From NCBI GenBank assembly GCA_014763545.1, contig JACXVD010000006.1, forward strand, positions 119,169 through 183,168: DNA of 64,000 bases, given 5' to 3'. The notes beneath the pieces were generated by a model. It saw only the letters and a list, made by a program, of their open reading frames with translations. It did not search any database and had not been told where the DNA came from. The translations under genes and the position numbers were made by a program. Source of the DNA: Sphingomonadales bacterium. GTDB taxonomy: Bacteria; Pseudomonadota; Alphaproteobacteria; Sphingomonadales; Sphingomonadaceae. This document shows, piece after piece, positions 26,733-38,281 of the stretch (positions within the stretch are counted from its first letter, which is position 1; the number at the start of each line of letters is the position of its first letter).

Positions 26733-27914
26733 CTAACATGTCGAATCGAGGCAGGCGATGAAAAACCCGTCCGTACCGTCGTGATACGGCGTCAGGCGAA
26801 CACCTTGCCCGCGTACGCTGCCAAGAGGCAGCCCCGGGTCGCGTGCATTCCAGCCGGAGTGCGCGGCGAGAAAGGCGTCGACCCGATCCGCGCCCTCCCC
26901 ATCCAGCAGCGAGCAGGTGACATAGACCAGCCGCCCGCCCGGCTTCACCAACTGCGCTGCAATTCCCAGCAAACCGTCCTGCGTGGCGGCGAATCGGGTT
27001 AACGAATCGGGTGTCAGCCGCCAGCGCGCCTCGGGATTGCGGCGCCAAGTGCCGGTGCCCGAACAGGGTGCATCCACCAGCACCGCATCCGCCCGGCCAT
27101 GCCATTCGGCCAGTGCGTCCAGTTCCTTGCCCGGATCGAGCAGAACCGTCTCGATCATTCCTGCTCCGGCGCGCTCGGCACGCGGCGGTAGGCGCGAGAG
27201 GCGTCCGCGATCGGTATCGCAGGCGATCAGTGTCCCGCGATTGTCCATCGCCGCCGCCAAGGCCAGCGTTTTGCCACCCGCCCCGGCGCATAAATCGATC
27301 ACGACCTCGCCCGGCTGGGCCCCGATGGCGAGGCACGCCAGCTGGCTGCCGGTATCCTGCACTTCGACCAGTCCGTCGCGATAGGCGTCCCATTGTTCGA
27401 CTGGCGTACCCGGTTCGACCCGCAAGCCTTGCGGCGCATCGGTGCGGACGGCGGGTGCGGGCAGTTCCAGCGTGTCGCGCCCGGCCCTGAGCGCGTTGAC
27501 CCGCAGGTCGAGCGGCGCCCGGTCGAGCAGCGCCGCCGCTTCCTCCCTCGCGATATCCGATGCGGCGAGCGCCGCCTCGAGCCACGCTGGCGCGATGCCT
27601 CCGTCCGCAACTGGTTCGCCCGGCTCTACAGCGGAAGGGCCATGCCCCGATCCGTCGAACAGCGGCAGGATGTTGGCATCGCTTTCGGCCAGTCGCAGCA
27701 TGGCCGCGCGCCCACTTGCGGGGACCGGTCCGCAGGCACGGATCGCGGCATAGACCAGTTCGCGCACCGCGCGGCGATCCTTGCTGCCGGCATAGCGGCG
27801 GGTGCGGAAATAGTCGGACACCAGCCGATCGGCGGGTGCCCCCTGCCCCCGCGCCGCATCGACGATGGCATCGAGCAGCTCGATCGCCGCCTGGACGCGC
27901 GCCGCCGGAGTCAT
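26733..27914 (-). CDS. rsmB: RsmB/NOP-family RNA cytosine-C5 methyltransferase
   Basis: This 393-residue protein has an N-terminal NusB-like helical domain and a Rossmann methyltransferase domain with the SAM site DLCAGAGGKTLALAA. The two catalytic cysteines lie in VDAPCSGTGTWRRNPEARW and VTCSLL. The family makes m5C in rRNA or tRNA; E. coli RsmB targets 16S C967, but this divergent alphaproteobacterial member may differ. It lies three bases after the guaB gene's end, forming an operon. Confidence 0.87.
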   Translation of the reverse strand: MTPAARVQAAIELLDAIVDAARGQGAPADRLVSDYFRTRRYAGSKDRRAVRELVYAAIRACGPVPASGRAAMLRLAESDANILPLFDGSGHGPSAVEPGEPVADGGIAPAWLEAALAASDIAREEAAALLDRAPLDLRVNALRAGRDTLELPAPAVRTDAPQGLRVEPGTPVEQWDAYRDGLVEVQDTGSQLACLAIGAQPGEVVIDLCAGAGGKTLALAAAMDNRGTLIACDTDRGRLSRLPPRAERAGAGMIETVLLDPGKELDALAEWHGRADAVLVDAPCSGTGTWRRNPEARWRLTPDSLTRFAATQDGLLGIAAQLVKPGGRLVYVTCSLLDGEGADRVDAFLAAHSGWNARDPGLPLGSVRGQGVRLTPYHDGTDGFFIACLDSTC

Positions 27915-27917
27915 GGC

Positions 27918-30999
<3,082 letters not shown>

Positions 31000-31018
31000 A
31001 TGCCTTGCAAGCTCGCCC

Positions 31019-31774
31019 CTATTGCGCGGTCCAGCCACCGTCGATCGAATAGTTGGATCCGGTGATGTTCTGCGCTTCTTCGCGGCACAGGAAAAGGGCC
31101 AACGCGCCGATTTCCTCCGGCTGGCTGAACCGCTTGGTCGGCTGGCCGGCCAGCAGCACGTCGTTGATCACCTGCTCGCGGGTCATCCCGCGCGCCTTCA
31201 TCGTGTCGGGGATCTGGTTTTCGACCAGCGGGGTCCAGACATAGCCTGGGCTGATGCAATTGGCGGTGACACCGCTCTGCGCGAGTTCGAGTGCGATTGT
31301 CTTCACGAAACCGGCGATGCCATGCTTGGCCGCGACATAGGCCGACTTGAACGGCGAGGCGACCAGCGAGTGCGCGCTGGCAGTGCAGATCACGCGCCCC
31401 CAGCCCTGTTCCTTCATATGAGGTACGGCCAGCCGCGTGGTGTGGAAGGCGCTGGTGAGGTTGAGGGCGATGATCGCGTCCCACTTCTCCGGCGGGAAAT
31501 CCTGCACTGGGCTGACATGCTGCATCCCGGCATTGTTGACGAGGATATCGACCGGCCCGGCCCGTTCCATCAATTCTTCGCAGCCCGCGCGCGTGGTGAG
31601 ATCGGCCCCGACATGGCTGGCATTCATTTCGTCGCACAGCGCCGCGATTTCCGCCTCGTCGCCAAACCCGTTGAGCACAATCTGCGCCCCTTCTGCGGAG
31701 AGGGAGCGGGCGATCGCCAATCCGATGCCCGAGGTAGATCCGGTGACGAGCGCACGCTTGCCGGCAAGGAACAT
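31019..31774 (-). CDS. 3-hydroxybutyrate dehydrogenase-type SDR
   Basis: This 251-residue SDR has VTGSTSGIGLAIARSL, NNAGMQHVSPVQDFP, a Ser in TASAHSLVASP, Tyr-Lys in YVAAKHG, and SPGYVWTPLVENQIPD. The MQHVSP and PGYVWTPLVE features match 3-hydroxybutyrate dehydrogenases, which interconvert 3-hydroxybutyrate and acetoacetate with NAD, for example in polyhydroxybutyrate use. The ATG at 31774 has GGGAG six bases upstream. It precedes the M28 gene by 19 bases. Confidence 0.85.
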   Translation of the reverse strand: MFLAGKRALVTGSTSGIGLAIARSLSAEGAQIVLNGFGDEAEIAALCDEMNASHVGADLTTRAGCEELMERAGPVDILVNNAGMQHVSPVQDFPPEKWDAIIALNLTSAFHTTRLAVPHMKEQGWGRVICTASAHSLVASPFKSAYVAAKHGIAGFVKTIALELAQSGVTANCISPGYVWTPLVENQIPDTMKARGMTREQVINDVLLAGQPTKRFSQPEEIGALALFLCREEAQNITGSNYSIDGGWTAQ

Positions 31775-31885
31775 AAACAACTCCCGCGAATTGGATGGTG
31801 TGGACTTGGCCGCAACGCCTTTCGCTGGCATCTAGGAACAAGTCCAGCCCCTAGGAAGGGCGAAATCGCAATCGGGGGCGAGTCA

Positions 31886-32755
31886 ATGAAGCTCAATCGT
31901 TTCGACACTTCGCGGATCAAGGTCGGCCAGGGTGGCGGCGGTGGCGGACTGCCCGGCGGCGGCGGGACGATCGGTTGCGGCGGACTGGTGATCGTGATCA
32001 TCGCAGCATTGGTGTTCGGGGTCGATCCAGGTGAGATGCTCGGCCAGATGGGCGCGGGCGACACCACATCGACCAGCACCCAGCAGCAGCAAGGCCAGAT
32101 GACCGAAGAGCAGCTGTGCACCATGAACCCCTATGCGACCGAAGCGTGCAACACGCTCACTTCGCTCAACGATACGTGGGAGCCGCTGTTCAAGAAGGCG
32201 AACATCCCCTTCGAACAGCCGACGCTGTGGTTCTATCAGGGTGGCACCCGGTCGGGTTGCGGCAATGCTTCGGCCTCGATGGGTCCGTTCTACTGCCCGG
32301 CGGACATGGGCATCTATATCGACACCAGCTTCTACGACGTGATGGCGCGACAGCTGGGCGCAAAGGGCGATTTCGCCCGCTATTACGTGGTGGCGCATGA
32401 ATATGGCCACCACGTCCAGAAGATGACCGGGATGGCCGATCAGGTTCGCAGTGCGCAACAGCAGAACCCGCGCATGGCCAACCAGCTGCAAGTGCGCATG
32501 GAATTGCAGGCGGATTGCTATGCCGGCGTCTGGGCCGGCAAGAACCGCAACCTCATCGAACCGGGCGACATGGAAGAAGGGTTGAACGCCGCCAGCGCCA
32601 TCGGCGACGACACGCTGCAGCGCAATTCCGGCCAGTCGGTGAACCCGGAAAGCTTTACGCACGGATCAAGTGCCGAACGTGTGCGTTGGTTACGTATCGG
32701 CATGGAGACGGCGGATGAAGACAAGTGCGACACATTTGCGGATTTGCGCAGCTAG
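31886..32755 (+). CDS. YpfJ/KPN_02809-family zinc metallopeptidase
   Basis: This 289-residue protein starts MKLNRFDTSRIKVGQGGGGG, has a Gly-rich N-terminus, one membrane helix (about residues 31-46), a Gln/Ser/Thr-rich linker and a zincin domain with H171-E-Y-G-H175-H and a likely third ligand Glu in ELQADCYAGVW. The family is a predicted neutral zinc metallopeptidase anchored in the inner membrane with its domain in the periplasm. Substrates are unknown. Its end overlaps the next gene by 41 bases. Confidence 0.92.
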   Translation: MKLNRFDTSRIKVGQGGGGGGLPGGGGTIGCGGLVIVIIAALVFGVDPGEMLGQMGAGDTTSTSTQQQQGQMTEEQLCTMNPYATEACNTLTSLNDTWEPLFKKANIPFEQPTLWFYQGGTRSGCGNASASMGPFYCPADMGIYIDTSFYDVMARQLGAKGDFARYYVVAHEYGHHVQKMTGMADQVRSAQQQNPRMANQLQVRMELQADCYAGVWAGKNRNLIEPGDMEEGLNAASAIGDDTLQRNSGQSVNPESFTHGSSAERVRWLRIGMETADEDKCDTFADLRS

Positions 32756-33365
32756 TGCGGCTGCGGCGCTGGCGTTGATTGCGCTGCCCGCTGCAGCGCG
32801 CGACCAGGACCAGCAGGTCAGCACCAGCCGCGATCCCGATGCGGTCGATGTCGCCAAGACACCGATCACCGATCTCAATCTGGCGAAGGACCCGATCCCG
32901 CCGGTGCTGTTGGCTGCGACTGAAAACCCCTATGTCTCGGCTGACCTGACGAGCTGCGACGCGATCGGTGCGGCAATCGCCGAACTCGACGATGTGCTGG
33001 GGGCGGATTTCGACATCAGCGAAGACGAAAGCAGCAAGGTGTCGGTCGGTCGGATCGCACAAAGCGTGGTCGGATCGCTGGTGCCGTTCCGCAGCATTAT
33101 CCGCGAAATTTCCGGCGCGGCTGACCACAAGCGCGAATTCCAGCGGGCCATCCTCGCCGGGGCCGTGCGGCGCGGTTACCTCAAGGGTCTGGGCGAGCAG
33201 AAGGGGTGCGCCTACCCCGCACGCCCCGCCTTTGCGAAGCTCGTGGTGCCGGACGAAGACGCCAAAGCAGCGGCCAAGAAGCAGGATGCGAAAACCAAGG
33301 ATGCAGAGACGACCGAGGATGGCGTCCCCTTCGTCTCGCAACCGGTGGTGCAGGGGACGCGCTGA
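32715..33365 (+). CDS. Exported hypothetical protein
   Basis: This 216-residue protein has a clear signal peptide (MKTSATHLRICAASAAAALA to ALPAAARD) and no family I can name. The mature part has two cysteines (LTSCDAIGAA and QKGCAYPA) and ends in a Lys/Asp/Glu-rich tail. The ATG at 32715, preceded by GGAGACGGCGG, lies inside the metallopeptidase gene in another frame, so translation is coupled. A shared role in the envelope is plausible but unproven. Confidence 0.75.
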   Translation: MKTSATHLRICAASAAAALALIALPAAARDQDQQVSTSRDPDAVDVAKTPITDLNLAKDPIPPVLLAATENPYVSADLTSCDAIGAAIAELDDVLGADFDISEDESSKVSVGRIAQSVVGSLVPFRSIIREISGAADHKREFQRAILAGAVRRGYLKGLGEQKGCAYPARPAFAKLVVPDEDAKAAAKKQDAKTKDAETTEDGVPFVSQPVVQGTR

Positions 33366-33392
33366 GCGCGCCCCCGACACTTTGCGTTCCGG

Positions 33393-34844
33393 TCAGGCGG
33401 CAGACGGGCTGTCCTCGCCCGGCTGTTCCTCGCGGCGGCCGACATTCGACCAATCGACCTGCCGCGTGGTGTACATCAGCCCGGCGAGCGCGAGGAACAG
33501 CAGCACCGAGCCGATCAGCAGGGCAAGGTCTTCGAGGTTGAGCAGCGTGAACAGCAACGCATAGAGCCCGACCAGCAGCGCGCCCATGAAGCGCGCCCGT
33601 TTCCAGCTACCCAGCACCGCCGCGCTGTAGGCGGTCAGCAGGCCGATGATCGCGCCGCTTGCCAGGATATAGGCAGGCAGGAAGCCGATCACCTCCGAAA
33701 ACGCCAGCAGCAGCACGAAGAACAGCACCAGTCCCGCCCCGGTGAGCAGATATTCCGCCGCCGCGACATGCGCCCCGCCGACGATGTCGAACAGCAGGAA
33801 GGCGAGGAAGGTGAAGCCGACGAACAGGAAACCGTATTTCACCGAGCGGTTGACCTTGGAATAAAGGTTCACCGGCTCGATCAAGCCGACGCTGAGCGAG
33901 CGGCTGCTGCCTTCGACCACCTCATTCGCACCGCCCCCGGCAACGTCGACTGCGCTGGGCGCATCATAGGCCACCGATTCCCGGAAGCCGAACTGGTTGC
34001 TAGGCGCATCGCCGGGCGTGCCATAGTCCGACATGCTGACCGGCGGCTGGCCCAGCGCAAGCTTGTCGACCGTATAATCGGCAGTGAAGCCCTTGCTGTC
34101 GATCTTGCGCTTTTCGGGCAGGAATGACCCGCCGAAGCTGGGGCTCGGCCAGGTGGAGCGCACCTTCCAGCCCGTGCTCCCGCCACGCGGGACGAGGCTG
34201 AGCGAGCCGCTGCCTCGCAGGCCGTAGCTGTAGTTTACCGCCAGCGTCCCTTCCCCATTCCACGGCACGAAGGCAAAGAAGCCCTGCCCCCCGGTCGCCG
34301 CAGGCCCCTTGCCGGGCTGCAATTCCAGCGACTTGCCGCCCGCCTCCAGCGTCCCGCCGCGGGTCAGCCCGCGCGCGTCGGAAATGCCGAGGCGCAGTTC
34401 GGCGCGATCCCACAGCAACCGCTCGCGCGTCACGCCGAAGCGCGTCAGGTCACTGGGCAGAGCGAATTGCGCACTGCCCTTGACCTGCGCTTCGTAGAGC
34501 ACGCTGCGATAGATCGACTTGCGCCGTTCCTGCGGCGCGATTCCCGTTTCGACCGCATTCGAGACCGGCGAGATATAGAGCAGCTTTTCCACCTCGACCG
34601 CGCGCGTGGTGGTGGTGCCGTTCTCCTGCACGGTCTGCTGCTGCACGGTGCGGAAAGGAACCACCAGCAGCGGCCCTGCAATCACCTGATCGCCGCCCCA
34701 GCCGGAATTGATGCTGGCCTGCGCGGTCGCAGCCTGGCCCTGCCGGTCATAGACCAGCGCGTACACCAGCAGCAGCGGGACGGCGAGCGCCGCTGCGATA
34801 ATCAGGGTGAACAACAGCTTCAGACCCGGCGAACGCGCACGCAT
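33393..34844 (-). CDS. creD: CreD-like inner membrane protein
   Basis: This 483-residue protein has an N-terminal membrane helix (LKLLFTLIIAAALAVPLLLV), a periplasmic beta-rich region of about 300 residues (EVEKLLYISPV, SGWGGDQVIAGPLLVVPF), then six C-terminal helices beginning KYGFLFVGFTFLAFLLFDI. This is CreD architecture. CreD proteins are linked to envelope stress and beta-lactam responses in several Gram-negatives, but their activity is unknown. The ATG at 34844 follows GGGAGG. It lies downstream of the blaI-M56 operon beyond a hairpin. Confidence 0.92.
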   Translation of the reverse strand: MRARSPGLKLLFTLIIAAALAVPLLLVYALVYDRQGQAATAQASINSGWGGDQVIAGPLLVVPFRTVQQQTVQENGTTTTRAVEVEKLLYISPVSNAVETGIAPQERRKSIYRSVLYEAQVKGSAQFALPSDLTRFGVTRERLLWDRAELRLGISDARGLTRGGTLEAGGKSLELQPGKGPAATGGQGFFAFVPWNGEGTLAVNYSYGLRGSGSLSLVPRGGSTGWKVRSTWPSPSFGGSFLPEKRKIDSKGFTADYTVDKLALGQPPVSMSDYGTPGDAPSNQFGFRESVAYDAPSAVDVAGGGANEVVEGSSRSLSVGLIEPVNLYSKVNRSVKYGFLFVGFTFLAFLLFDIVGGAHVAAAEYLLTGAGLVLFFVLLLAFSEVIGFLPAYILASGAIIGLLTAYSAAVLGSWKRARFMGALLVGLYALLFTLLNLEDLALLIGSVLLFLALAGLMYTTRQVDWSNVGRREEQPGEDSPSAA

Positions 34845-34934
34845 CAATTCCTCCCATCCTGCGATAGAGCGTCTTTCCCGCGCGACGAATGAATGCGCTG
34901 TGAACCACCGTCGAGCGTCGGCCCCGGACGCCAA

Positions 34935-34960
34935 ACGGGGGCGGATCGCTCCGCCCCCGT
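34935..34960 (-). terminator. Strong hairpin between the M56 gene and creD
   Basis: Perfect 11-base arms (34935-34945 and 34950-34960, ACGGGGGCGGA and its complement) enclose a 4-base TCGC loop. On the minus strand it lies about 50 bases past the M56 stop and is followed by a short TTTGG. It may attenuate rather than fully block read-through into creD. Confidence 0.55.
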
Positions 34961-35012
34961 CCTCCGACAGCCCGCGCGATGAGCGCGTGCCACCCTCCCT
35001 TTACCGTGCGGT

Positions 35013-36584
35013 TCAGCTATCGCGCGACCAGCGGTCGATCTGCGCGTCAATCGAATCGAGTGCGGCCTTGCGGGCATCGGCTGGCATGTTCGGATCGCTG
35101 GCGATCGCCTTGCGCGCTTCCTTCAGACCGTCGAGCGCCTGTGCGGCAATCTTGGCCTTGCAGATCGAAACGACATGCTTGCCGTCCTTGTCGGTCCATT
35201 CGCGAACCGGCTCCTTGCTGTCGCTGTCGCAACGCACTTCGACCCGCACGGGCGGTTCGCCGTCCTTGCCGCGGAATTCCATCCTGGCGATCCGAACTTC
35301 CCGCTGGGCTTCGGCGATATCGCGGTCGGCTTCAGCCATGTCGCGACGCGCATTGGCCACGTCACGGCGGGCATCAGCTTCGATCCGGGCGCGCTCTTCG
35401 GGGCTCAGTGCCTCCCCGTCGCGGATGATAACACGGCGCTCCTGCCGCGTGACCACCTTCTTGCCGTCCGGGCCGGTGTTCTCGTCTTCGGTGATCCAGA
35501 CCATCGTGTTGCTATCGGTACCCGGCGCAACGGGGGCTGGCGGCGCCGGGGGTGCGGGCGGCGCGTCGGGAGCCAGCGGCGCGACCGGAGCAACCGGAGC
35601 AACCGGCGCCACAGCGGGCACCGGCGGCACGGGCGCGATCGGCGCTTCGGCATAGGTGATCGACGCCGTCAGCGGCAGGGCGACGAGCGCCCCGGCCAGA
35701 AGGGCGCGGCTCGCCCGGCGGCGGCGCGGGGAAATCTCGGACATGGTCAGGCTCCTCAAACGGTGGATGATCGATTTGTCGCCCATAACCGGGCAGGCCA
35801 TCGGCGCGGCCAGCGGGCGACTGGTGGTGGTGGCGAAACTCGCGATGACCTCCGCATAATCGGCGCGCTCGCCCGCGCTGCCATGGGCAACGACGCGGGC
35901 ATCGCAGGCAGCCTCCTGGTCGCGGCGCATCGCGCGCCACCCGAGCCAGCCGAGCGGATTGAACCAATGCAGCGCGAACAATGGCTGGATCGCAAAATTG
36001 GCGAGCAAGTCGCGCCCGCGATGGTGGGCCAGCTCATGCGCCAGCGCCAGGTCGCGGCGGGTCCGGTCATGCAGCGCCATGAACCCGGGCGGCAGCGCAA
36101 TCACCTTGTCCACCACGCCAAAGGCGAGCGGAGCGTCGACCGTTGGGGACTCGACCAGTCGCACCCCGCCCGCCTCGCCCACCGGGCGCGCATTGGCGAG
36201 CAATTGGCGGCGCATGCGGAAATATCCGTCGAACCGTTGCCACAGGAACATGGCGGCGCCTGCCAGCCACAGGCCGACCAGCAGCGTGCCCCACGGGATC
36301 GCGTTGAGGAAGCCGGGCTCGGCAACGGGTGCAGCCGCAAGCGGGGGCGACGCCGCCGTCTCGTAATGGATGGACAGCGCGGTTTGCGCCTCGGCCTCGC
36401 TCGCCTCCGGGGCGAGCCATGCGGGCAACACCAGCGGCGGCAAGAGCAGCCGCAGGAAGGGCAGCAGCCACAGTGCATAGGCGGCCTGCGGTCCGAACCA
36501 GCGCGAAACGGGGCCGCGGGCGGCGAGCACCAGCGCGATCAGCGCACCGGTCCAGCCGAGCGTCGCGAGCAGCCAGCCGCTCAT
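35013..36584 (-). CDS. BlaR1/M56-family membrane zinc protease without a penicillin-binding sensor
   Basis: This 523-residue protein has several N-terminal membrane helices, the M56 zinc motif H183-E-L-A-H187 and a likely third ligand Glu in DQEAACDAR (about residue 224), and another membrane helix near 292-310. BlaR1 has a serine penicillin sensor here. This protein instead carries a Pro/Ala-rich stretch (about 314-355) and a charged helical repeat region (about 400-435; RRDVANARRDMAEADRDIAE) followed by a small domain with two cysteines. The ATG overlaps the blaI stop (ATGA). It probably cleaves or inactivates the BlaI-type repressor on an unknown signal. Confidence 0.9.
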   Translation of the reverse strand: MSGWLLATLGWTGALIALVLAARGPVSRWFGPQAAYALWLLPFLRLLLPPLVLPAWLAPEASEAEAQTALSIHYETAASPPLAAAPVAEPGFLNAIPWGTLLVGLWLAGAAMFLWQRFDGYFRMRRQLLANARPVGEAGGVRLVESPTVDAPLAFGVVDKVIALPPGFMALHDRTRRDLALAHELAHHRGRDLLANFAIQPLFALHWFNPLGWLGWRAMRRDQEAACDARVVAHGSAGERADYAEVIASFATTTSRPLAAPMACPVMGDKSIIHRLRSLTMSEISPRRRRASRALLAGALVALPLTASITYAEAPIAPVPPVPAVAPVAPVAPVAPLAPDAPPAPPAPPAPVAPGTDSNTMVWITEDENTGPDGKKVVTRQERRVIIRDGEALSPEERARIEADARRDVANARRDMAEADRDIAEAQREVRIARMEFRGKDGEPPVRVEVRCDSDSKEPVREWTDKDGKHVVSICKAKIAAQALDGLKEARKAIASDPNMPADARKAALDSIDAQIDRWSRDS

Positions 36585-36970
36585 TGCCGCAACTCCTTCA
36601 GCAGCGCCTCGATCTCGCACAAGTCGTCCTCGCTCAGCGCTTCGGCCTCGGCGAGATGCGCAATCAGCGGCGCGGCGCGGCCACCGAACAACCGTTCCAC
36701 CAGCCGCCGGGATTCGCCGCCGACATAGTCCGCACGGGCCAGCAGTGGGGTGTAGAGGAAACGGCGCCCATCGGGTTCGGTCGCGACCGCCTGCTTGTTG
36801 ACCAGCCGGCTCAGCAGCGTCTTCACGGTCGCGAGGCTCCACCCCCGGTCGTGCCCGACGCTGTCGGCAACTTCGGCAGCAGTCAGCGGGCTTTGCCGCC
36901 ACAGCGCCTCCATGACCGCATGCTCAGCCTCGCTGATGCGTTCGGGACGTTGATCTTCGGGCAATGACAT
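36581..36970 (-). CDS. blaI: BlaI/MecI-family repressor
   Basis: This 129-residue winged-helix repressor has ISEAEHAVMEALWRQSPLTA followed by GWSLATVKTLLSRLVNKQAV (recognition helix region) and a C-terminal dimerisation helix, standard for BlaI/MecI. The ATG at 36970 has GGGAGG just upstream and is preferred to the longer frame. Two dyad operator-like sites lie directly upstream (36989-37004, 37010-37025), so it likely represses its own operon. The regulated gene set may also include the divergent dehydrogenase. Confidence 0.92.
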   Translation of the reverse strand: MSLPEDQRPERISEAEHAVMEALWRQSPLTAAEVADSVGHDRGWSLATVKTLLSRLVNKQAVATEPDGRRFLYTPLLARADYVGGESRRLVERLFGGRAAPLIAHLAEAEALSEDDLCEIEALLKELRQ

Positions 36971-36988
36971 GCGTTCCTCCCAGCCATC

Positions 36989-37004
36989 GACTACGCCTGT
37001 AAGC
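36989..37004. promoter_or_regulatory. BlaI-type operator copy 1
   Basis: GACTACGCCTGTAAGC is an imperfect dyad (TAC-N4-GTA core) resembling the BlaI/MecI operator half-sites around TACA/TGTA. It lies 19 bases upstream of the blaI start. A near-identical copy starts exactly 21 bases further. Confidence 0.55.
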
Positions 37005-37009
37005 GAAAC

Positions 37010-37025
37010 GACTACGGCTGTAAAC
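37010..37025. promoter_or_regulatory. BlaI-type operator copy 2
   Basis: GACTACGGCTGTAAAC matches copy 1 at 14 of 16 positions. The 21-base period is two helical turns, so two repressor dimers would bind the same DNA face. This is the arrangement expected for cooperative autorepression. Confidence 0.55.
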
Positions 37026-37080
37026 ATGAAGCATGGATGAACGGCTGTTCAGCCTCGACGAACGACGCTAAACCTTGGCG

Positions 37081-38262
37081 ATGGCCCGCCAATTCCCCGT
37101 CCCGCATTCGATCCGCACGGCAAGCGACTGCCACAATATCGAGGATTTCCGCACGCTCGCGCATCGCAGGCTGCCCTTCCCCGTGTTCCATTATATCGAC
37201 GGCGCAGGCGACGACGAGCTGACCCGGGCGCGCAATACCGCCGCCTATGCCGATGTCGACCTGGTGCCGAACGTGCTCGCCGGGGTTGAGCAGATCGACA
37301 GTTCGGTGACCGTCATGGGCCGCAAGACCAACCTGCCGCTGATCCTGTCACCCACCGCGCTGCAGCGCCTGTTTCACTGGCAGGGGGAACGCGCGGTTGC
37401 GCGGGTGGCTGAACGGCACAATCTTTGGTTCGGCATCTCCAGCCTGTCGAGCGTGAGCATCGAGGAAATCGGGGCGAATTATTCCGGCCCCAAGATGCTG
37501 CAATATTATTTCCACCGCGATCGTGGCCTCAACGCCGCCCTGGTCGAGCGTGCGCGCGCCGCCAAGTTCGATGCCATCACGCTGACGGTGGACACGATCG
37601 TGTCGGGCAACCGCGAACGCTGCAAGCGCACCAAGTTCAAGACCCCGCCCGAATTCACCCCGGCAAGCTTCCTGTCCTATGCCATGAAGCCGGCCTGGGC
37701 GCTCAACTTCCTGTTCCGCGAGAAATTCAGCCTGCCCAATCTGGACACCCATGTCGCCGAAGGCAGCAGCAGCTCGATCTCGATCCAGGACTACTTCGAC
37801 AAGATGCTCGACCCGGACATGGACTGGAAAGCGGTCGAGCAATTGCGCAACGACTGGGGCGGGACTTTCTGCCTCAAGGGTGTGATGTCGGTGGGCGACG
37901 CGCAACGCGCGGCCGAGATCGGCTGCGATGCAATCATGATTTCCAACCACGGCGGCCGCCAGCTCGACGGTAGCCGCGCCCCGTTCGACCAGCTGGAAGA
38001 GATCGTCGATGCGGTAGGCGACCGGATGGAGGTGATCTGCGACGGCGGCGTGCGGCGCGGCACCCATGTGCTCAAGGCACTGGCCACCGGGGCGAAGGCA
38101 GCCTCTGGCGGGCGGCTGTATCTTTATGCGCTGGCGGCGGCAGGCGAAGAAGGGGTGGAGCGCGCCGTGACCATCCTCGAACAGGAAATCCGCCGCGGTA
38201 TGCGGCTGATGGGGGTCAAGACCGTCGGCGAACTCAATCGCGAGATGCTGCGGAAGCGGTGA
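37081..38262 (+). CDS. lldD: FMN-dependent alpha-hydroxy-acid dehydrogenase (L-lactate dehydrogenase type)
   Basis: This 393-residue (beta/alpha)8 flavoenzyme has FHYIDGAGDDELT near the start, LTVDTIVSGNRER, CLKGVMSVGDA, the catalytic His/Arg motif ISNHGGRQLDGSRAP, and the FMN phosphate loop ICDGGVRRGTHVLKALATGA. These fit LldD-type enzymes that oxidise L-2-hydroxy acids and pass electrons to quinone. GRLYLYALAAAG replaces the more usual GRPYLYALG segment. The ATG at 37081 has no clear ribosome-binding site; a TTG two codons earlier is an alternative. Confidence 0.9.
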   Translation: MARQFPVPHSIRTASDCHNIEDFRTLAHRRLPFPVFHYIDGAGDDELTRARNTAAYADVDLVPNVLAGVEQIDSSVTVMGRKTNLPLILSPTALQRLFHWQGERAVARVAERHNLWFGISSLSSVSIEEIGANYSGPKMLQYYFHRDRGLNAALVERARAAKFDAITLTVDTIVSGNRERCKRTKFKTPPEFTPASFLSYAMKPAWALNFLFREKFSLPNLDTHVAEGSSSSISIQDYFDKMLDPDMDWKAVEQLRNDWGGTFCLKGVMSVGDAQRAAEIGCDAIMISNHGGRQLDGSRAPFDQLEEIVDAVGDRMEVICDGGVRRGTHVLKALATGAKAASGGRLYLYALAAAGEEGVERAVTILEQEIRRGMRLMGVKTVGELNREMLRKR

Positions 38263-38281
38263 ATTCTGGCATGATGGGGCG

